Assembly (NCBI GenBank): GCA_003141455.1
Contig: PLMA01000065.1
Span: forward strand, 1-38,507
Origin: Chloroflexota bacterium
GTDB taxonomy: Bacteria; Chloroflexota; Limnocylindria; Limnocylindrales; CSP1-4
Length of the DNA stretch: 38,507 nucleotides
Direction of reading: 5' to 3'
Positions within the stretch are counted from its first letter, which is position 1, and the number at the start of each line of letters is the position of its first letter. The notes below the pieces were generated by a model. The model saw only the letters and a program-made list of their open reading frames with translations, had not been told where the DNA came from and did not search any database. This document shows, piece by piece, positions 1 through 8,385 of the stretch. The position numbers and the translations under genes are program-made.

Positions 1-2
1 GT

Positions 3-2180
3 TCAGGCCAGCTCATCTGCCAGCTCCTCGGGCTCGGTGACGGGCCGACGGCAGGCAAAACCTCGACAGACGAAGGCGGTAGCTCGGCCGCTCATTGCGA
101 AACGGCCGTGCAGCAGATCCAGGGTGCTCGACTCGGGGTCCCCGAGCGCCAGGACCCTGTACGGCTGGAAGCCGCGCCGTGCAACCTCCACCAGCGCCCG
201 CGTGTCCGCCGCCTCTGGCTCGCCGACGATGGCCACCTGGGCCACACGCGCCGACGCGAAGTCGAGCGCCCCGAGCCAGGCCGCGAAGGCCCGCGGGTAT
301 CGCACTGCCCGCCGCTCTATCTGGCCGATGGCCCGCTCGGCGGTGTCGCGAAGGTGTGCCGCCCCGGTCAGCTCGGCCAGTCGAAGGACGACTGCGGCTG
401 CCGTGGCGCCGCCTGCCGGAGTGGCTCCGTCCTGGATCTCTTTCGGCCGGACTATCAGCGGCTCCGCGTCGGTGGCTGTGTCGAACCAACCGCCGCCGGC
501 GTCTGCGAATTGCCGTTCCACGACGCCGATCAGCTCGAAGGCGGCCACCAGCCATCGCTCGTCGAACGTGGCCTCGTAGAGGGAAACAAGACCATCGGCG
601 AGGCAGGCGTAGTCGTCGAGACCGGCTATCCCGGTGGTCCGACCAGACCGGAACGAGCGCGCCAGCCGACCGCCTGGGCCACGCAGGAGACGGAGCGCGG
701 CTTCGGCGAGTCTTTCGGCGACGGCTAGATCATCCGGCCGGTCAAGCACCGGGATAGACTCCGCAAAGGCGGCCAGGGCGAGGCCGTTCCAGGCTGCCAC
801 TGCCTTGTCGTCAAGCGCCGGCTGGGACCGACTCCCGCGCCGCTCCAACAGCAGGCGGCGGGCCAGTTCCAGCCGGCTGGTGACTGTCTGCGGGGCGAGC
901 CCGTACATGGCCGCGACCTGCTCGTCGCTCATCACCCGGGAAAGGATCGTGCGGCCCTCCCAATTGCCATCCGCGGTGACGCCGTAAGCCGACGCGAACA
1001 GCGCGGCCAGACCCGGGTCGCCCGCCTGCGGCCCCGGCCCCGGTTTCGCGACCGCCCCATCAAGCACGGCGGCGACCTCATCGCGCGTCCACACGTAGGT
1101 GCCACCTTCGATCCCGTCGGTGTCGGCATCCTGGCTGGCGGCGAACAGCCCGTCGCGAGTGCGCAACTCGCGGACCATGTAGTCGAGCGTCGTCTCGACC
1201 ACGTCCCTGAAGCGTCTCTCGCCGGTGAGCTGGTAGGCGTGGAGGTAGACCCGCGCCAGCTGGGCGTTGTCGTAGAGCATCTTCTCGAAGTGCGGCACAA
1301 GCCAGTCGGTGTCGGTCGCGTAGCGGTGGAAGCCGCCACCGATCTGGTCGTGGATGCCACCGTCGGCCATGGCGTCCAGGGCGCGCATGGCCGTACCCAG
1401 AACCCGATCGTCCGGGCCGACGCGCGCTCGTCGCAATAGCAAGTCGATGACCGCCGGCTGGGGGAAGCGCGGCGGGCCAGCCCAGCCGCCGTGCTCGAAG
1501 TCGAACGCATCCACGAGCCGCTCAATTGCCGCCGCTACGACTTCGCCGCGACGATCGCTCGACGGAAGGCCCGACGGCAGCACAACCTCGACCGCCACGC
1601 CGCTGTCAGAGGCAGCAGACGGCGAACGGACAGGCCGGGAAACTTCTTCCGAGTCCTCGGCCAGGGCCGCCGAGCGCAGCCTTAGCTCATCGACGAGCTG
1701 ATCCGCTGCGGCCTCGAGCTCGGCCCGACGCTCGCCCCAGGACCTCTCCACCGCCGCGAGGATCTGCCGGAACGATGGCATGCCGTATCTCGGATCTCGC
1801 GGGTAGTAAGTGCCGCCGTAGAAGGGTCGACCGTCGGGTGTCAGGAAGAGACTCATCGGCCAGCCGCCTCCACCGGTCATCGACTGGAGCGCTGCCATGT
1901 AGACCGCGTCCAGGTCGGGCCGCTCCTCGCGGTCGACCTTGATCGAGACGAAGCCGGCATTCAGAACCGCAGCCGTTTCCTCGTCCTCGAACGACTCTCG
2001 CTCCATGACATGGCACCAGTGGCATGCCGCGTAGCCGATGGACAGGAAGATCGGTCGGTCCGCAAGGACCGCTCGCGCGAGCGCCTCGGGTCCCCACGGA
2101 TACCAATCGACCGGGTTGTGGGCGTGCTGGAGCAGGTAGGGGCTGGTCTCGGCGGCGAGGCGGTTTGACTTCGCGGACAT
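3..2180 (-). CDS. DUF255 thioredoxin-fold protein (YyaL/SPATA20-like)
   Basis: The 725-residue protein has the family's usual length. Its N-terminal DUF255 domain begins with a [14 protein letters not shown] segment near residues 13-26 and carries a CHWC motif (C53-C56), a thioredoxin-like active-site position. The rest resembles an all-helical six-hairpin glycosidase-like fold, with a conserved [12 protein letters not shown] segment. The biochemical role of the family is unsettled; redox or sugar-related roles have been proposed. I chose the ATG at 2180, where homology begins; an open frame runs 13 codons further upstream to 2219. Its stop lies at the very left edge, so the gene is complete. 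No operon partner is visible. Confidence 0.93.
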   Translation of the reverse strand: MSAKSNRLAAETSPYLLQHAHNPVDWYPWGPEALARAVLADRPIFLSIGYAACHWCHVMERESFEDEETAAVLNAGFVSIKVDREERPDLDAVYMAALQSMTGGGGWPMSLFLTPDGRPFYGGTYYPRDPRYGMPSFRQILAAVERSWGERRAELEAAADQLVDELRLRSAALAEDSEEVSRPVRSPSAASDSGVAVEVVLPSGLPSSDRRGEVVAAAIERLVDAFDFEHGGWAGPPRFPQPAVIDLLLRRARVGPDDRVLGTAMRALDAMADGGIHDQIGGGFHRYATDTDWLVPHFEKMLYDNAQLARVYLHAYQLTGERRFRDVVETTLDYMVRELRTRDGLFAASQDADTDGIEGGTYVWTRDEVAAVLDGAVAKPGPGPQAGDPGLAALFASAYGVTADGNWEGRTILSRVMSDEQVAAMYGLAPQTVTSRLELARRLLLERRGSRSQPALDDKAVAAWNGLALAAFAESIPVLDRPDDLAVAERLAEAALRLLRGPGGRLARSFRSGRTTGIAGLDDYACLADGLVSLYEATFDERWLVAAFELIGVVERQFADAGGGWFDTATDAEPLIVRPKEIQDGATPAGGATAAAVVLRLAELTGAAHLRDTAERAIGQIERRAVRYPRAFAAWLGALDFASARVAQVAIVGEPEAADTRALVEVARRGFQPYRVLALGDPESSTLDLLHGRFAMSGRATAFVCRGFACRRPVTEPEELADELA

Positions 2181-2666
2181 CCGCCTGATCGTAGGCGCAC
2201 GCGTGGATGAACGATCCACAGACCTACGGCCGGCGCGCTCCTCGAACCCGCCCGATAGGCGGCCCAGGGATTGGGGCCGTTGAAGACGGCCGATTGGAGG
2301 TCGATGGCGTTGGGGATGTCGTTGGCGCCCGGGCCCACACCATGACCTGATCGTGTCGCGCTCGATCGGAAGACCGTGCTGGCTTGCCCTTGAGGGTCAC
2401 GCCCGTGCCACGCTCAAATCAGCGGCTATCACCCTCGCGTCGAGCCAATGCCCGGCCGACATCCTCGCGAGGTAGGTCGGACGGTCGGACAGCGTGGTTC
2501 AACACCCAGCCTCCGTCTCACCTCTCCGTCGCCACGAGGCTCTTTTGGCGCCGCGTCGTTGCGGAGAGCACGTACACTGTGATGCTTGGGGCAACGGGAA
2601 TCGGCGCATCATTATCCGCGGCGCGACGAAGATCGCCCGATCTAAGACCCTGCGCAGGAGTGACCG
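2181..2666. other. Intergenic region, no gene recognised
   Basis: This stretch separates the divergent DUF255 gene and the small membrane protein gene, so it should hold two promoters. A minus-strand frame from about 2400 to 2220 gives a protein-like stretch containing the words [12 protein letters not shown] and NGPNPWAAY. It has no Shine-Dalgarno, no clear start and no family I recognise, so it may be a decayed gene end. A GGAG ribosome-binding site for the next gene lies about 8 nt before 2667. Confidence 0.4.
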
Positions 2667-3011
2667 ATGGCCAACAATCGACCCGACGAGATCGACGTGG
2701 ATGACGTTCCGGATGGGACCGACACGACCACGTTCGCCGATACGCTGGTCGCCCGAGGCCGCGCGGTCGTCGATCGCGTCCCGGCCGTCGCGGACAGCGC
2801 GCGCGAGGCGCTCGCCGATGCCCAGGATCACGTCAACCAGTTGTCGGACATGGGTGTCGTCGCAGCGCTCGGCTTCGCGCTTGGCGTGAGCAGCGGTCTG
2901 CTGCTGGCGGGCGCCCCCCGGGTGATCCTCGCCCTGTCGGCGGTCCCGGTCGCGCTCACGTTGCGGTCGGCGATGACTCGTGGGGTTCGGCCGGCCAGCC
3001 TCGTCAACTGA
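2667..3011 (+). CDS. Small membrane protein of unknown function
   Basis: This 114-residue protein has an acidic N-terminus (residues 1-25), an Ala-rich amphipathic middle (about 30-65), and two close hydrophobic segments at about 67-83 and 85-100. The ATG is preceded by AGGAG with normal spacing. The shape (soluble helix, then a membrane hairpin) resembles ElaB/YqjD-type or phage-holin-like small proteins, but I cannot assign a family. It converges on the gene at 3092-3466 across a shared hairpin terminator. Confidence 0.75.
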   Translation: MANNRPDEIDVDDVPDGTDTTTFADTLVARGRAVVDRVPAVADSAREALADAQDHVNQLSDMGVVAALGFALGVSSGLLLAGAPRVILALSAVPVALTLRSAMTRGVRPASLVN

Positions 3012-3052
3012 CTCTCGGGCCTCGGCCCAGCGAGGCACCAGTACAGCCACAT

Positions 3053-3085
3053 GGAGAGAGGCCGGCGATCCGCCGGCCTCTCTCC
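3053..3085. terminator. Bidirectional hairpin terminator
   Basis: There is a perfect 15-bp inverted repeat (arms 3053-3067 and 3071-3085, three-base loop) with half-sequence GGAGAGAGGCCGGCG. It lies between two convergent genes ending at 3011 and 3092, where a shared terminator is expected. There is no strong T tract on either side. Confidence 0.8.
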
Positions 3086-3091
3086 TCGATC

Positions 3092-3466
3092 TCAGATCGG
3101 CATTGGCGCCGGCTCGGCGGGATGGGCGAGGATGCCCGTCTCATCGGCCGGTGACATCGCCGGCGTCGGCGTCGGGTGCCTCATGACGCCGATTACTCGG
3201 CCCGAGCCCCAAACTGACGCCGTCCAGCGCCGCAAGGCCGGAGCCATGAGCACAAGGCCGAGTATGGTGGCCCCCAGGATCACGACCGCGACCCATGGCC
3301 ATCGACTGGCCCGCCGACGGCGGGTCCACCCATCGGGCAGCGCGTCGCGAGCGGACGCGAGCGCCGACCTCGAGGCGCCCACGAGATCCGCATCGGAAAG
3401 GCGCTGACGCTGCGCCTCCAGGGTGGACACCACCTCCCCGACTGACGGAAGTTGTTCGACGCGCAT
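3092..3466 (-). CDS. Single-pass membrane protein, unknown function
   Basis: This 124-residue protein has a soluble helical N-terminus (about 1-50), one strong transmembrane segment at about residues 55-75 following an Arg-rich stop (TRRRRASRW), and a Pro/Thr-rich C-terminal tail. It starts at an ATG with an excellent AGGAGGT site five bases upstream. The layout resembles an anti-sigma-like or regulatory anchor, but no zinc motif or known domain is visible. It is transcribed away from the gap at 3467-3959. Confidence 0.78.
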   Translation of the reverse strand: MRVEQLPSVGEVVSTLEAQRQRLSDADLVGASRSALASARDALPDGWTRRRRASRWPWVAVVILGATILGLVLMAPALRRWTASVWGSGRVIGVMRHPTPTPAMSPADETGILAHPAEPAPMPI

Positions 3467-3759
3467 CTGGACCTCCTGACGTGTGGCGGTGCGGATTGGA
3501 CGACCCGCGGTTGCGGAGCCGTGGCCGCTGGCGAATCCCTCAGTCGGTCACGAGTCGACGGCGCAACGAGTTCACCTCGCGTGCCAAGACATGCCTTGAG
3601 CAAGGCTATCGTACGCGCCCATCGCGAACCCAGACGGGCTCTGATTAATGCGCACCCCGAGCCGTGCAGCGCCAGGTTGCTACCTCTGCGCGCGACCTCA
3701 CATTCCGTGTGGGTACAATCGCGCCACCCATCGATCAGTGCGTCAGGAGTGTTCGAAGC

Positions 3760-3942
3760 GTGCACGTCGTCCACATTCCCAAGAACCACCTGATGCTCAT
3801 CGCCGGCCTGGTCTGGTGCGCGGCGGGCGAAGACGATCACGCCGACGACGCCGACGGAGCGAGGCAGGAGAGACCAGTCCTGCCAGGCAGGCCCATTCCG
3901 GTGCCGATCCCAGCGCTGACGGCTTCTGCGCACGCGCACTAG
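3760..3942 (+). pseudogene. Possible remnant of a small membrane-protein gene
   Basis: A GTG at 3760 has AGGAG ten bases upstream and a TACAAT hexamer at 3714. The frame begins VHVVHIPKNHLMLIAGLVW, which looks like the first membrane helix of a small protein. After about 23 residues it turns into low-complexity acidic and proline-rich sequence with no membrane character. An intact start with a broken body suggests a decayed gene. This is my reading of composition, not a family match. The rest of 3467-3959 shows nothing I can call. Confidence 0.25.
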
Positions 3943-3959
3943 TCAAAGGAGTGACCAAG

Positions 3960-4166
3960 GTGGCCAAGCTGAGTCCCAAGAAACGAGAGTCTCTGCCCAG
4001 CTCGAATTTCGGGCTACCCGGCGAGCGCAAGTACCCGATGCCCGACGAATCTCACGCCCGCAATGCCAAGGCACGCGCGTCCCAGCAAGAGAGCGAAGGA
4101 AAGATCACCGGCGCTCAGAAGCAGAAGATCGACCGGAAGGCCGACCGGATCCTGGACGACGCCTGA
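3960..4166 (+). CDS. DUF6582-like small basic protein
   Basis: The 68-residue protein starts at a GTG with AAAGGAG eight bases upstream. The N-terminus reads VAKLSPKKRESLPSSNFGLP, followed by GERKYPMPDESHARNA. That pattern (a Lys/Arg-rich lead, LPxxxFxLPGERKYPxxD, then HARNAxAR) matches small proteins often labelled DUF6582, of unknown function and also seen near phage genes. The C-terminus is a charged helix. An open frame extends upstream but has no coding character before the GTG. Confidence 0.82.
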   Translation: MAKLSPKKRESLPSSNFGLPGERKYPMPDESHARNAKARASQQESEGKITGAQKQKIDRKADRILDDA

Positions 4167-4265
4167 AGGTCGCTGGACGCCGTGGTGGCCGGGGATGGCA
4201 GCGAATCGACCGTCCTCGGGCCAACGTACACGTGGGACACGGTCGGTTCAGATCGGCCCGGCCGC

Positions 4266-4505
4266 CTAGACATTGCTGCGCGGTGAGATCAGCAGGAAGA
4301 TCAGAACGATGACAGCGAACACCGGCGAGTTGCCGCACTCGGGCGTCACTGAGAGACACGCGTCAGTTGGGAGGTCCGGATCATCGCCTGCTCCGTCGCG
4401 TGGGTCGAGTGTGAAACCGAGCGCGATGCAGTTGCTCTCGAAGACACGCTGAAAGCAGACTGGCTTCCCCGACTGACGGCGGGGATCGCGGTCACCGTCA
4501 AGCAC
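4266..4505 (-). CDS. Possible small membrane protein
   Basis: A 79-codon frame starts at GTG without a clear Shine-Dalgarno. The middle has four cysteines and an acidic stretch (DPRDGAGDDPDLPTDAC). The C-terminus is one strong hydrophobic segment (VFAVIVLIFLLIS) followed by basic residues. This could be a small tail-anchored protein or the end of a lost larger gene. I recognise no family, and the first 25 residues may not be coding. It lies about 50 nt downstream of the nitroreductase on the same strand. Confidence 0.35.
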   Translation of the reverse strand: MLDGDRDPRRQSGKPVCFQRVFESNCIALGFTLDPRDGAGDDPDLPTDACLSVTPECGNSPVFAVIVLIFLLISPRSNV

Positions 4506-4556
4506 TGGCCGGGCTCAGCGGGAGCGGTTGCGCCGAGCCACGCGACTGGTCGGCGA

Positions 4557-5117
4557 TCAGCCGACCCAGCGGATCTCCGGCTCCTTTCGAGCGACGGGCG
4601 GCATCTCTGCCTTCGGATAGCCGACGATGATCGGTGCGACGGGAACCCACGCCGCTGGTAGGCCGAGCGCGTTCTTCCCACTTGCCGTATTGAGATAGCC
4701 CTGCGCGAGGCCGATCCAACAGGTTCCCAACCCGACTGAATACGCAGCCAGCATCAGGTTCTGGGCGGCCAGCGCGCAGTCTTCGGCGACCCAGGGACTC
4801 TGGGAGCTCCCCGAGATCACGATCAGTGCCGGGGCATGGTAGAAGAGCTGGTAACTGTCGTCGGTGAGACTCGCCCGGCGACGGTCTGACTCTGGCCCGG
4901 CGGGCAGGGCCGCCAGGAGGTAGGACTTCGCTTCATCGGAAACCCGGTCGAGCAGAGCCTGATCGCGAACCACGGTGAAAGTCCACGGTTGCTCGTTCGA
5001 GGCACTCGGCGCCCGCACGGCGGCATCGATGGGGCGCCGGACAGTATCGTCATCCACGGCCTGGGCCGTGAAGTCGCGAGCTGACCGGCGCCCCAAGATC
5101 GCCGCGTTGATATCCAT
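4557..5117 (-). CDS. Nitroreductase family protein
   Basis: This FMN-dependent NAD(P)H oxidoreductase of about 186 residues is typical of the short nitroreductase class. Visible motifs are the N-terminal FMN-binding RRSARDF, the APSASNEQPW segment near residues 35-45, and the later AAQNLMLAAYSVGLGTCWIG core that packs on the flavin. Its physiological substrate cannot be read from sequence. I chose the ATG at 5117 because AGGAA sits eight bases upstream; a GTG at 5132 would absorb that site. No operon partner is evident. Confidence 0.92.
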   Translation of the reverse strand: MDINAAILGRRSARDFTAQAVDDDTVRRPIDAAVRAPSASNEQPWTFTVVRDQALLDRVSDEAKSYLLAALPAGPESDRRRASLTDDSYQLFYHAPALIVISGSSQSPWVAEDCALAAQNLMLAAYSVGLGTCWIGLAQGYLNTASGKNALGLPAAWVPVAPIIVGYPKAEMPPVARKEPEIRWVG

Positions 5118-5570
5118 CGATCGGTTCCTCACACTAACGAGCCTGCCTTTGACACCGTGGCGGGGGTCCTCGTGTCGGCGGATCGAGCGCCTGGCCTATC
5201 GACGCCCGGTTTCTCGGCCAGTCCTCCAAGCGTACAGGTTCCCCGACGTGCCCCGCTGGACTGGTCGGACTGGGCCGGTTCAGCGCTTACGCGATGGAAA
5301 GAGCCGGCTGTCAACTGCGGCACCCCGGTCGCGCTCCCGGCCAGTGAACTCGACCGGCAGGTCGCTGCCGGCATGCCGTGGCATCGCCCACTAACTGACG
5401 CCATGGGTTCAGGCGCGTTGCGCCATCCCGTCGCTCGGCCAGAACCAGAACAAGGCCGATAGACCGAGTGCCTTTGCCTCCTGCGCAGAATGTCCGCCCG
5501 ACCGAAGGGCCCTTGCCAGCCCCCTTCCGCCCCTCTCGCGCGATCTGATATAACTTGTGCCTGCTCCCGA
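5118..5570. other. Intergenic region, nothing recognised
   Basis: About 450 bases separate the nitroreductase start and the tRNA fragment. A 101-codon plus-strand frame (5157-5462) is rich in Pro, Arg and Ala with no hydrophobic core or family resemblance, and I do not call it. I saw no hairpin terminator or phased repeat. Confidence 0.4.
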
Positions 5571-5613
5571 GCGGGAGTAACTCAGTTGGCAGAGTGTCTG
5601 CTTCCCAAGCGGA
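5571..5613 (+). pseudogene. Truncated tRNA-Gly(CCC), 5' half
   Basis: Positions 5571-5577 give the acceptor strand GCGGGAG. A D arm follows, with ACTC pairing GAGT around AGTTGGCA. The anticodon arm TCTGC-TTCCCAA-GCGGA has anticodon CCC. The D stem carries a paired A-U where G-C is usual, so the 5' half folds well. No T arm with GTTCGA and no CTCCCGC acceptor return follow; a 24-bp palindrome begins ten bases later. The gene therefore lost its 3' half. tRNA genes are common integration sites for tyrosine recombinases, and a recombinase fragment lies 1.8 kb away. Confidence 0.8.
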
Positions 5614-5622
5614 TCGTGATGC

Positions 5623-5646
5623 TTTCGGAAGGCTAGCCTTCCGAAA
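5623..5646. repeat. Perfect 24-bp palindrome
   Basis: The half-site TTTCGGAAGGCT is followed directly by its exact reverse complement, with no loop. It starts ten bases after the end of the tRNA-Gly 5' half. With no spacer and no T tract it is not a standard terminator, though it could act as one. It could also be a recombination or breakpoint-associated sequence. Confidence 0.75.
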
Positions 5647-5932
5647 TGCCGGAAGCCCAGCTTTCCCTCCCCCCCGTCACCCACCCGCCTTGCCGTTCCT
5701 GCCGTCTCAATCCAGCACGGCAGTAATGAATGGTAAGAAGGTCAGGCCACGTTTGGTCGGTGGAGCCCAATTCCACAACTGAGTGGGCTAAGCCGCTGCT
5801 CCGCGTCGTCTGCGCCGAGCCCACCGCAGAGAGAAGCGCCGACATTCGCGCCTCCACCTCTTCGACGCCAGACCTCATTAGGAACCACCACCGCTGGCAT
5901 CAGTCGCGGGCCTGCTCCCGGGCGCGCCAAGG

Positions 5933-6145
5933 CTAAAGGCGCCCGAGCAGGAAGCCTAGGGCCAGGCCCAGCACGAACACGGTCGCGACCGTCGCCAGCT
6001 CTCGGCGCCAGGTGAGCCGGAACCGCGCCGTCAAGCGCAGATACCAGAGAGGCTCATCGGCAAAGAAGACCTTCTCCAACCCAAACTCCGCGGCGAGCTG
6101 CGCTTTCGGGTCAGCGGGGATGGGGTGACGGTGCGGGAGCTTCAC
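5933..6145 (-). CDS. Small single-pass membrane protein
   Basis: This 70-residue protein starts at a GTG with AGGAG eight bases upstream. Residues 1-45 are soluble and mixed-charge, with the segment EPLWYLRLTARFRLTWRREL leading into one membrane helix at about 50-68 (VATVFVLGLALGFLLGRL). The aromatic/Arg face before the helix suggests a membrane-surface helix. No family is recognised. It sits alone between the tRNA remnant and the methyltransferase remnant. Confidence 0.65.
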   Translation of the reverse strand: MKLPHRHPIPADPKAQLAAEFGLEKVFFADEPLWYLRLTARFRLTWRRELATVATVFVLGLALGFLLGRL

Positions 6146-6483
6146 GGCTCGGTCTCCTGATTTGCCCAGCCGATTGTGGCGGGGTCGGATCGGAGGGCCT
6201 CTCTAGCCGGTGCACGTCATGGCTCGATCATGCCACACCTTGCCGGTGCTGGGTCTCGCATTCGACCGTTCGTCGCCCGCGGTCCATACCCGCTTACGCC
6301 GCCGGGCGCTCAAGAGTAGACGGTCGTCTCATCGACGCCTATCGGATGCTTGATGTGGAGGAGCGATGAACCCGCGAGCGGTAGGTGAGGGCAACCGCTA
6401 GGAGCAAGCGCTCGCGTAGATCAGACCGCCATAGACGGACCTTCGAAACTTGAAGAAAAGCCCACAACCGAGGAGATCATCCG
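6146..6483. other. Intergenic region upstream of the ParB-methyltransferase remnant
   Basis: No gene is seen here. A tiny frame at about 6366-6401 (11 codons) has GGAGG upstream and ends at TAG, but is too short to support. The ribosome-binding site for 6484 is GAGGAG, eight bases before the ATG. Confidence 0.4.
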
Positions 6484-7476
6484 ATGAGCGCAACTGCAGG
6501 TTCCACCCGGCAATCGCATCGAAGAGCGGGCCATAGCCCGCGCCGGCGAGGCCGTGACGTCCCCCAAACCCGGCCGACTCTGCCCGCGGGCGGGGTCGGC
6601 GGGCAAACCCACGAGGCCAAGATCGCCCCCCAGCTGCGCAGCCTCGTCGTGCCGATCGATAGCGTCACCCTCCATCCAAACAACCCCAGACGCGGCGTGG
6701 TAGACGCCGTGGCAGCCAGCCTGGCCCGCTTTGGCCAGCAGAAGCCGATCGTCGTCCAGGCCAGCACCCGATACATCGTCGCGGGCAATCACTTGCTGAA
6801 GGCGGCCCGCGCCCTGGGTTGGAGCGAGATCGCGGCCAACGTGGAAGAACTCGATGACGCCACCGCCATAGCATTCATGCTGGCTGACAATCGCACCGCC
6901 GACCTCGGCGGCTACGACGACGCCCTCCTGGCAGCGATCCTCGCCGAGCAGGAGGCGGCGGCCAACCTCGCCGCCACCGGATACGACGCCGATGATGTGG
7001 CAGCGATCCTTGCCGCCGCACAGATCGCCGACACGCGCGATGCCGACGCCGCACCGCCGGTGCCAGAGCCCGCCGATCTCTATGTGGAACCCGGCGATCT
7101 GTGGGCCCTCGGTCGCCACCGATTGCTGTGCGGCGATGCCACGGACCCCGCCGCCGTTGCCCGCCTGGTTGGTGGAGATACGGTCGACCTGCTCTGGTCG
7201 GACCCGCCGTATTCGGTTGCCTACACGGGTAAGACCGCGGCTGCGTTGACGATCGCCAACGACGATCTCGGTATCGAGGGCACCCGAGAGCTCGTCGCCG
7301 CCGCCCTGCGCCTGGTCCCCCTACGAGCGGGTGGCGCGTTCTACCTCGCCTCCCCCGCGGGTCCGGCGCACCTCGCGTTTCTGCTCGCTCTCGGTGACGC
7401 CTGCCTCGCGGTCCACCAGACTCTGATATGGGTCCCCTTGATCTGCGCGACCAGGCCATCGTCTCGATCCTCGTGA
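6484..7476 (+). pseudogene. ParB-domain DNA methyltransferase, truncated
   Basis: The start is sound: ATG with GAGGAG upstream. After a basic lead, residues about 50-150 are a ParB/Srx-like N-terminal domain (SVTLHPNNPRRG, then ADNRTADLGGYDD), as in phage and island ParB-methyltransferase fusions. A beta-class N6-adenine methyltransferase domain follows with catalytic D240-P-P-Y243. Homology stops at QTLIWV near 7430. The usual continuation and the C-terminal FxGxG S-adenosylmethionine site of this permuted class are absent, and the frame runs into recombinase sequence read out of frame to 7476. It is therefore almost certainly inactive. The remaining N-terminal part could still be translated. 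Confidence 0.85.
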
Positions 7477-7985
7477 CGACCGCCGCCCGCAACTCGAGCG
7501 TCCGGCTCCTGCGACTCGAAGACCTGGACTTCGAGCGCTCGGTCATCCGCTTCCGGCGAGCCAAGGGCGGCAAGACCCTACATCTCGCCCTTCAGCCGGG
7601 GACCGCGACCGCGATCCTCGCCTACCTCGAGCGCGGACGAGCCGCCTTCCTTCCATCCTCCCCCACTCCTGACAACGATCCGGGCTGGCTCTTCCTTTCG
7701 CACGCAGGCGGCGAGCCGCGGGCGCTCACGATGAATTCGGTCTCGCTCATGCTGACCCGCCGCTACCACGTCGGCGGCGGGAGCCTGCGCTGCTTTGGCT
7801 CCCATCGCATCCGCCATGCCACAGCAACGCTTCTGGTCAACAACGGGATGCCCCTCGAAGAAGTGAGCCGCTACCTTGGCCACTCCTCGACGATGCCAAC
7901 CCGACGGTATGCCCAACAAACACCGGAGGCCCTGGGCATTCGGGCCGCGGACGCGCTCACACGAGCCGGACTGGTGGCAAGCTGA
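7428..7985 (+). pseudogene. Tyrosine recombinase catalytic domain, N-terminally truncated
   Basis: The 185-residue frame begins abruptly at PLDLRDQAIVSILV, which is the start of an integrase catalytic domain. All catalytic positions are visible: R21 in the TAARNSS segment, H126-x-x-R129, H152 in LGHSS, and nucleophile Y161 in RRYAQQ. The N-terminal SAM-like/core-binding domain of about 100 residues is missing, replaced by the methyltransferase joined in another frame. The ATG at 7428 lies in the junction and has no ribosome-binding site. It may be a relic of the element that used the tRNA-Gly site. Activity is unlikely without the arm and core-binding regions. Confidence 0.85.
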
Positions 7986-8054
7986 CCGTGCGCCACTAGA
8001 CGGCCGCCCGCCGGATCGACGAAGCAGCACTCCGGCCGCTCGACCTCTGAGGCT

Positions 8055-8080
8055 TGACCGAATCTTGAGCAAGTCCTGAG
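8055..8080 (+). promoter_or_regulatory. Candidate operator, 11-bp phased TTGA repeats
   Basis: Three TGAC/TGAG tetramers at 8055, 8066 and 8077 are spaced exactly 11 bases, each preceded by T or CT. The core CTTGAGCAAGTCCTGA closely matches CTTGACCAAGTCTTGA at 16320-16335, upstream of the paralogous operon. The site lies about 90 bases before the SHOCT gene. Such direct repeats fit an OmpR-family regulator, perhaps the one at 11260. Confidence 0.55.
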
Positions 8081-8170
8081 GCGGCCTCCATGGACTTCCG
8101 CTCGGCCCCAGATAGTCTCGGTAGGTGCTGGTCAGTCACCGCACCGGCCAGATCAACTGGAGGCGTTCTG

Positions 8171-8374
8171 ATGATGTCCTGGGGAGCCGAAGGCTGGATC
8201 TGGATGGTTGTCTGGATCGCCGCCCTGCTGGTAATGGTCTGGCTGGTCGTCCGAAGCCCAAGCCATCCGGTGGAAGCCGACGCCATGGAAATCCTGCGGG
8301 TTCGCTTTGCACGCGGCGAGATCAACCAACAGGAATTCGAGCAAGCCCGCGCGATCTTGCTCGACAAGCGATAG
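8171..8374 (+). CDS. SHOCT-domain membrane protein
   Basis: This 67-residue protein has one membrane helix at about residues 10-29 (WIWMVVWIAALLVMVWLVV) and a C-terminal SHOCT domain (about 40-65) with the pattern EILRVRFARGEINQQEFEQ. SHOCT domains are short helical oligomerisation modules. I chose the ATG at 8171, which has GGAGG seven bases upstream; the frame is open further back without coding character. Eleven bases separate it from the cupredoxin gene, so the two form an operon. A paralogous pair lies at 16427-17193. Confidence 0.88.
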   Translation: MMSWGAEGWIWMVVWIAALLVMVWLVVRSPSHPVEADAMEILRVRFARGEINQQEFEQARAILLDKR

Positions 8375-8385
8375 GAGTCGATCGA

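Noticed and set aside
5157-5462. Plus-strand frame of 101 codons
   Set aside because: No ribosome-binding site, no hydrophobic core, no recognised pattern.
5571-5646. tRNA-Gly interrupted by a group I intron
   Set aside because: Bacterial tRNA introns interrupt the anticodon loop. Here the anticodon arm is complete and no 3' half was found downstream by eye.
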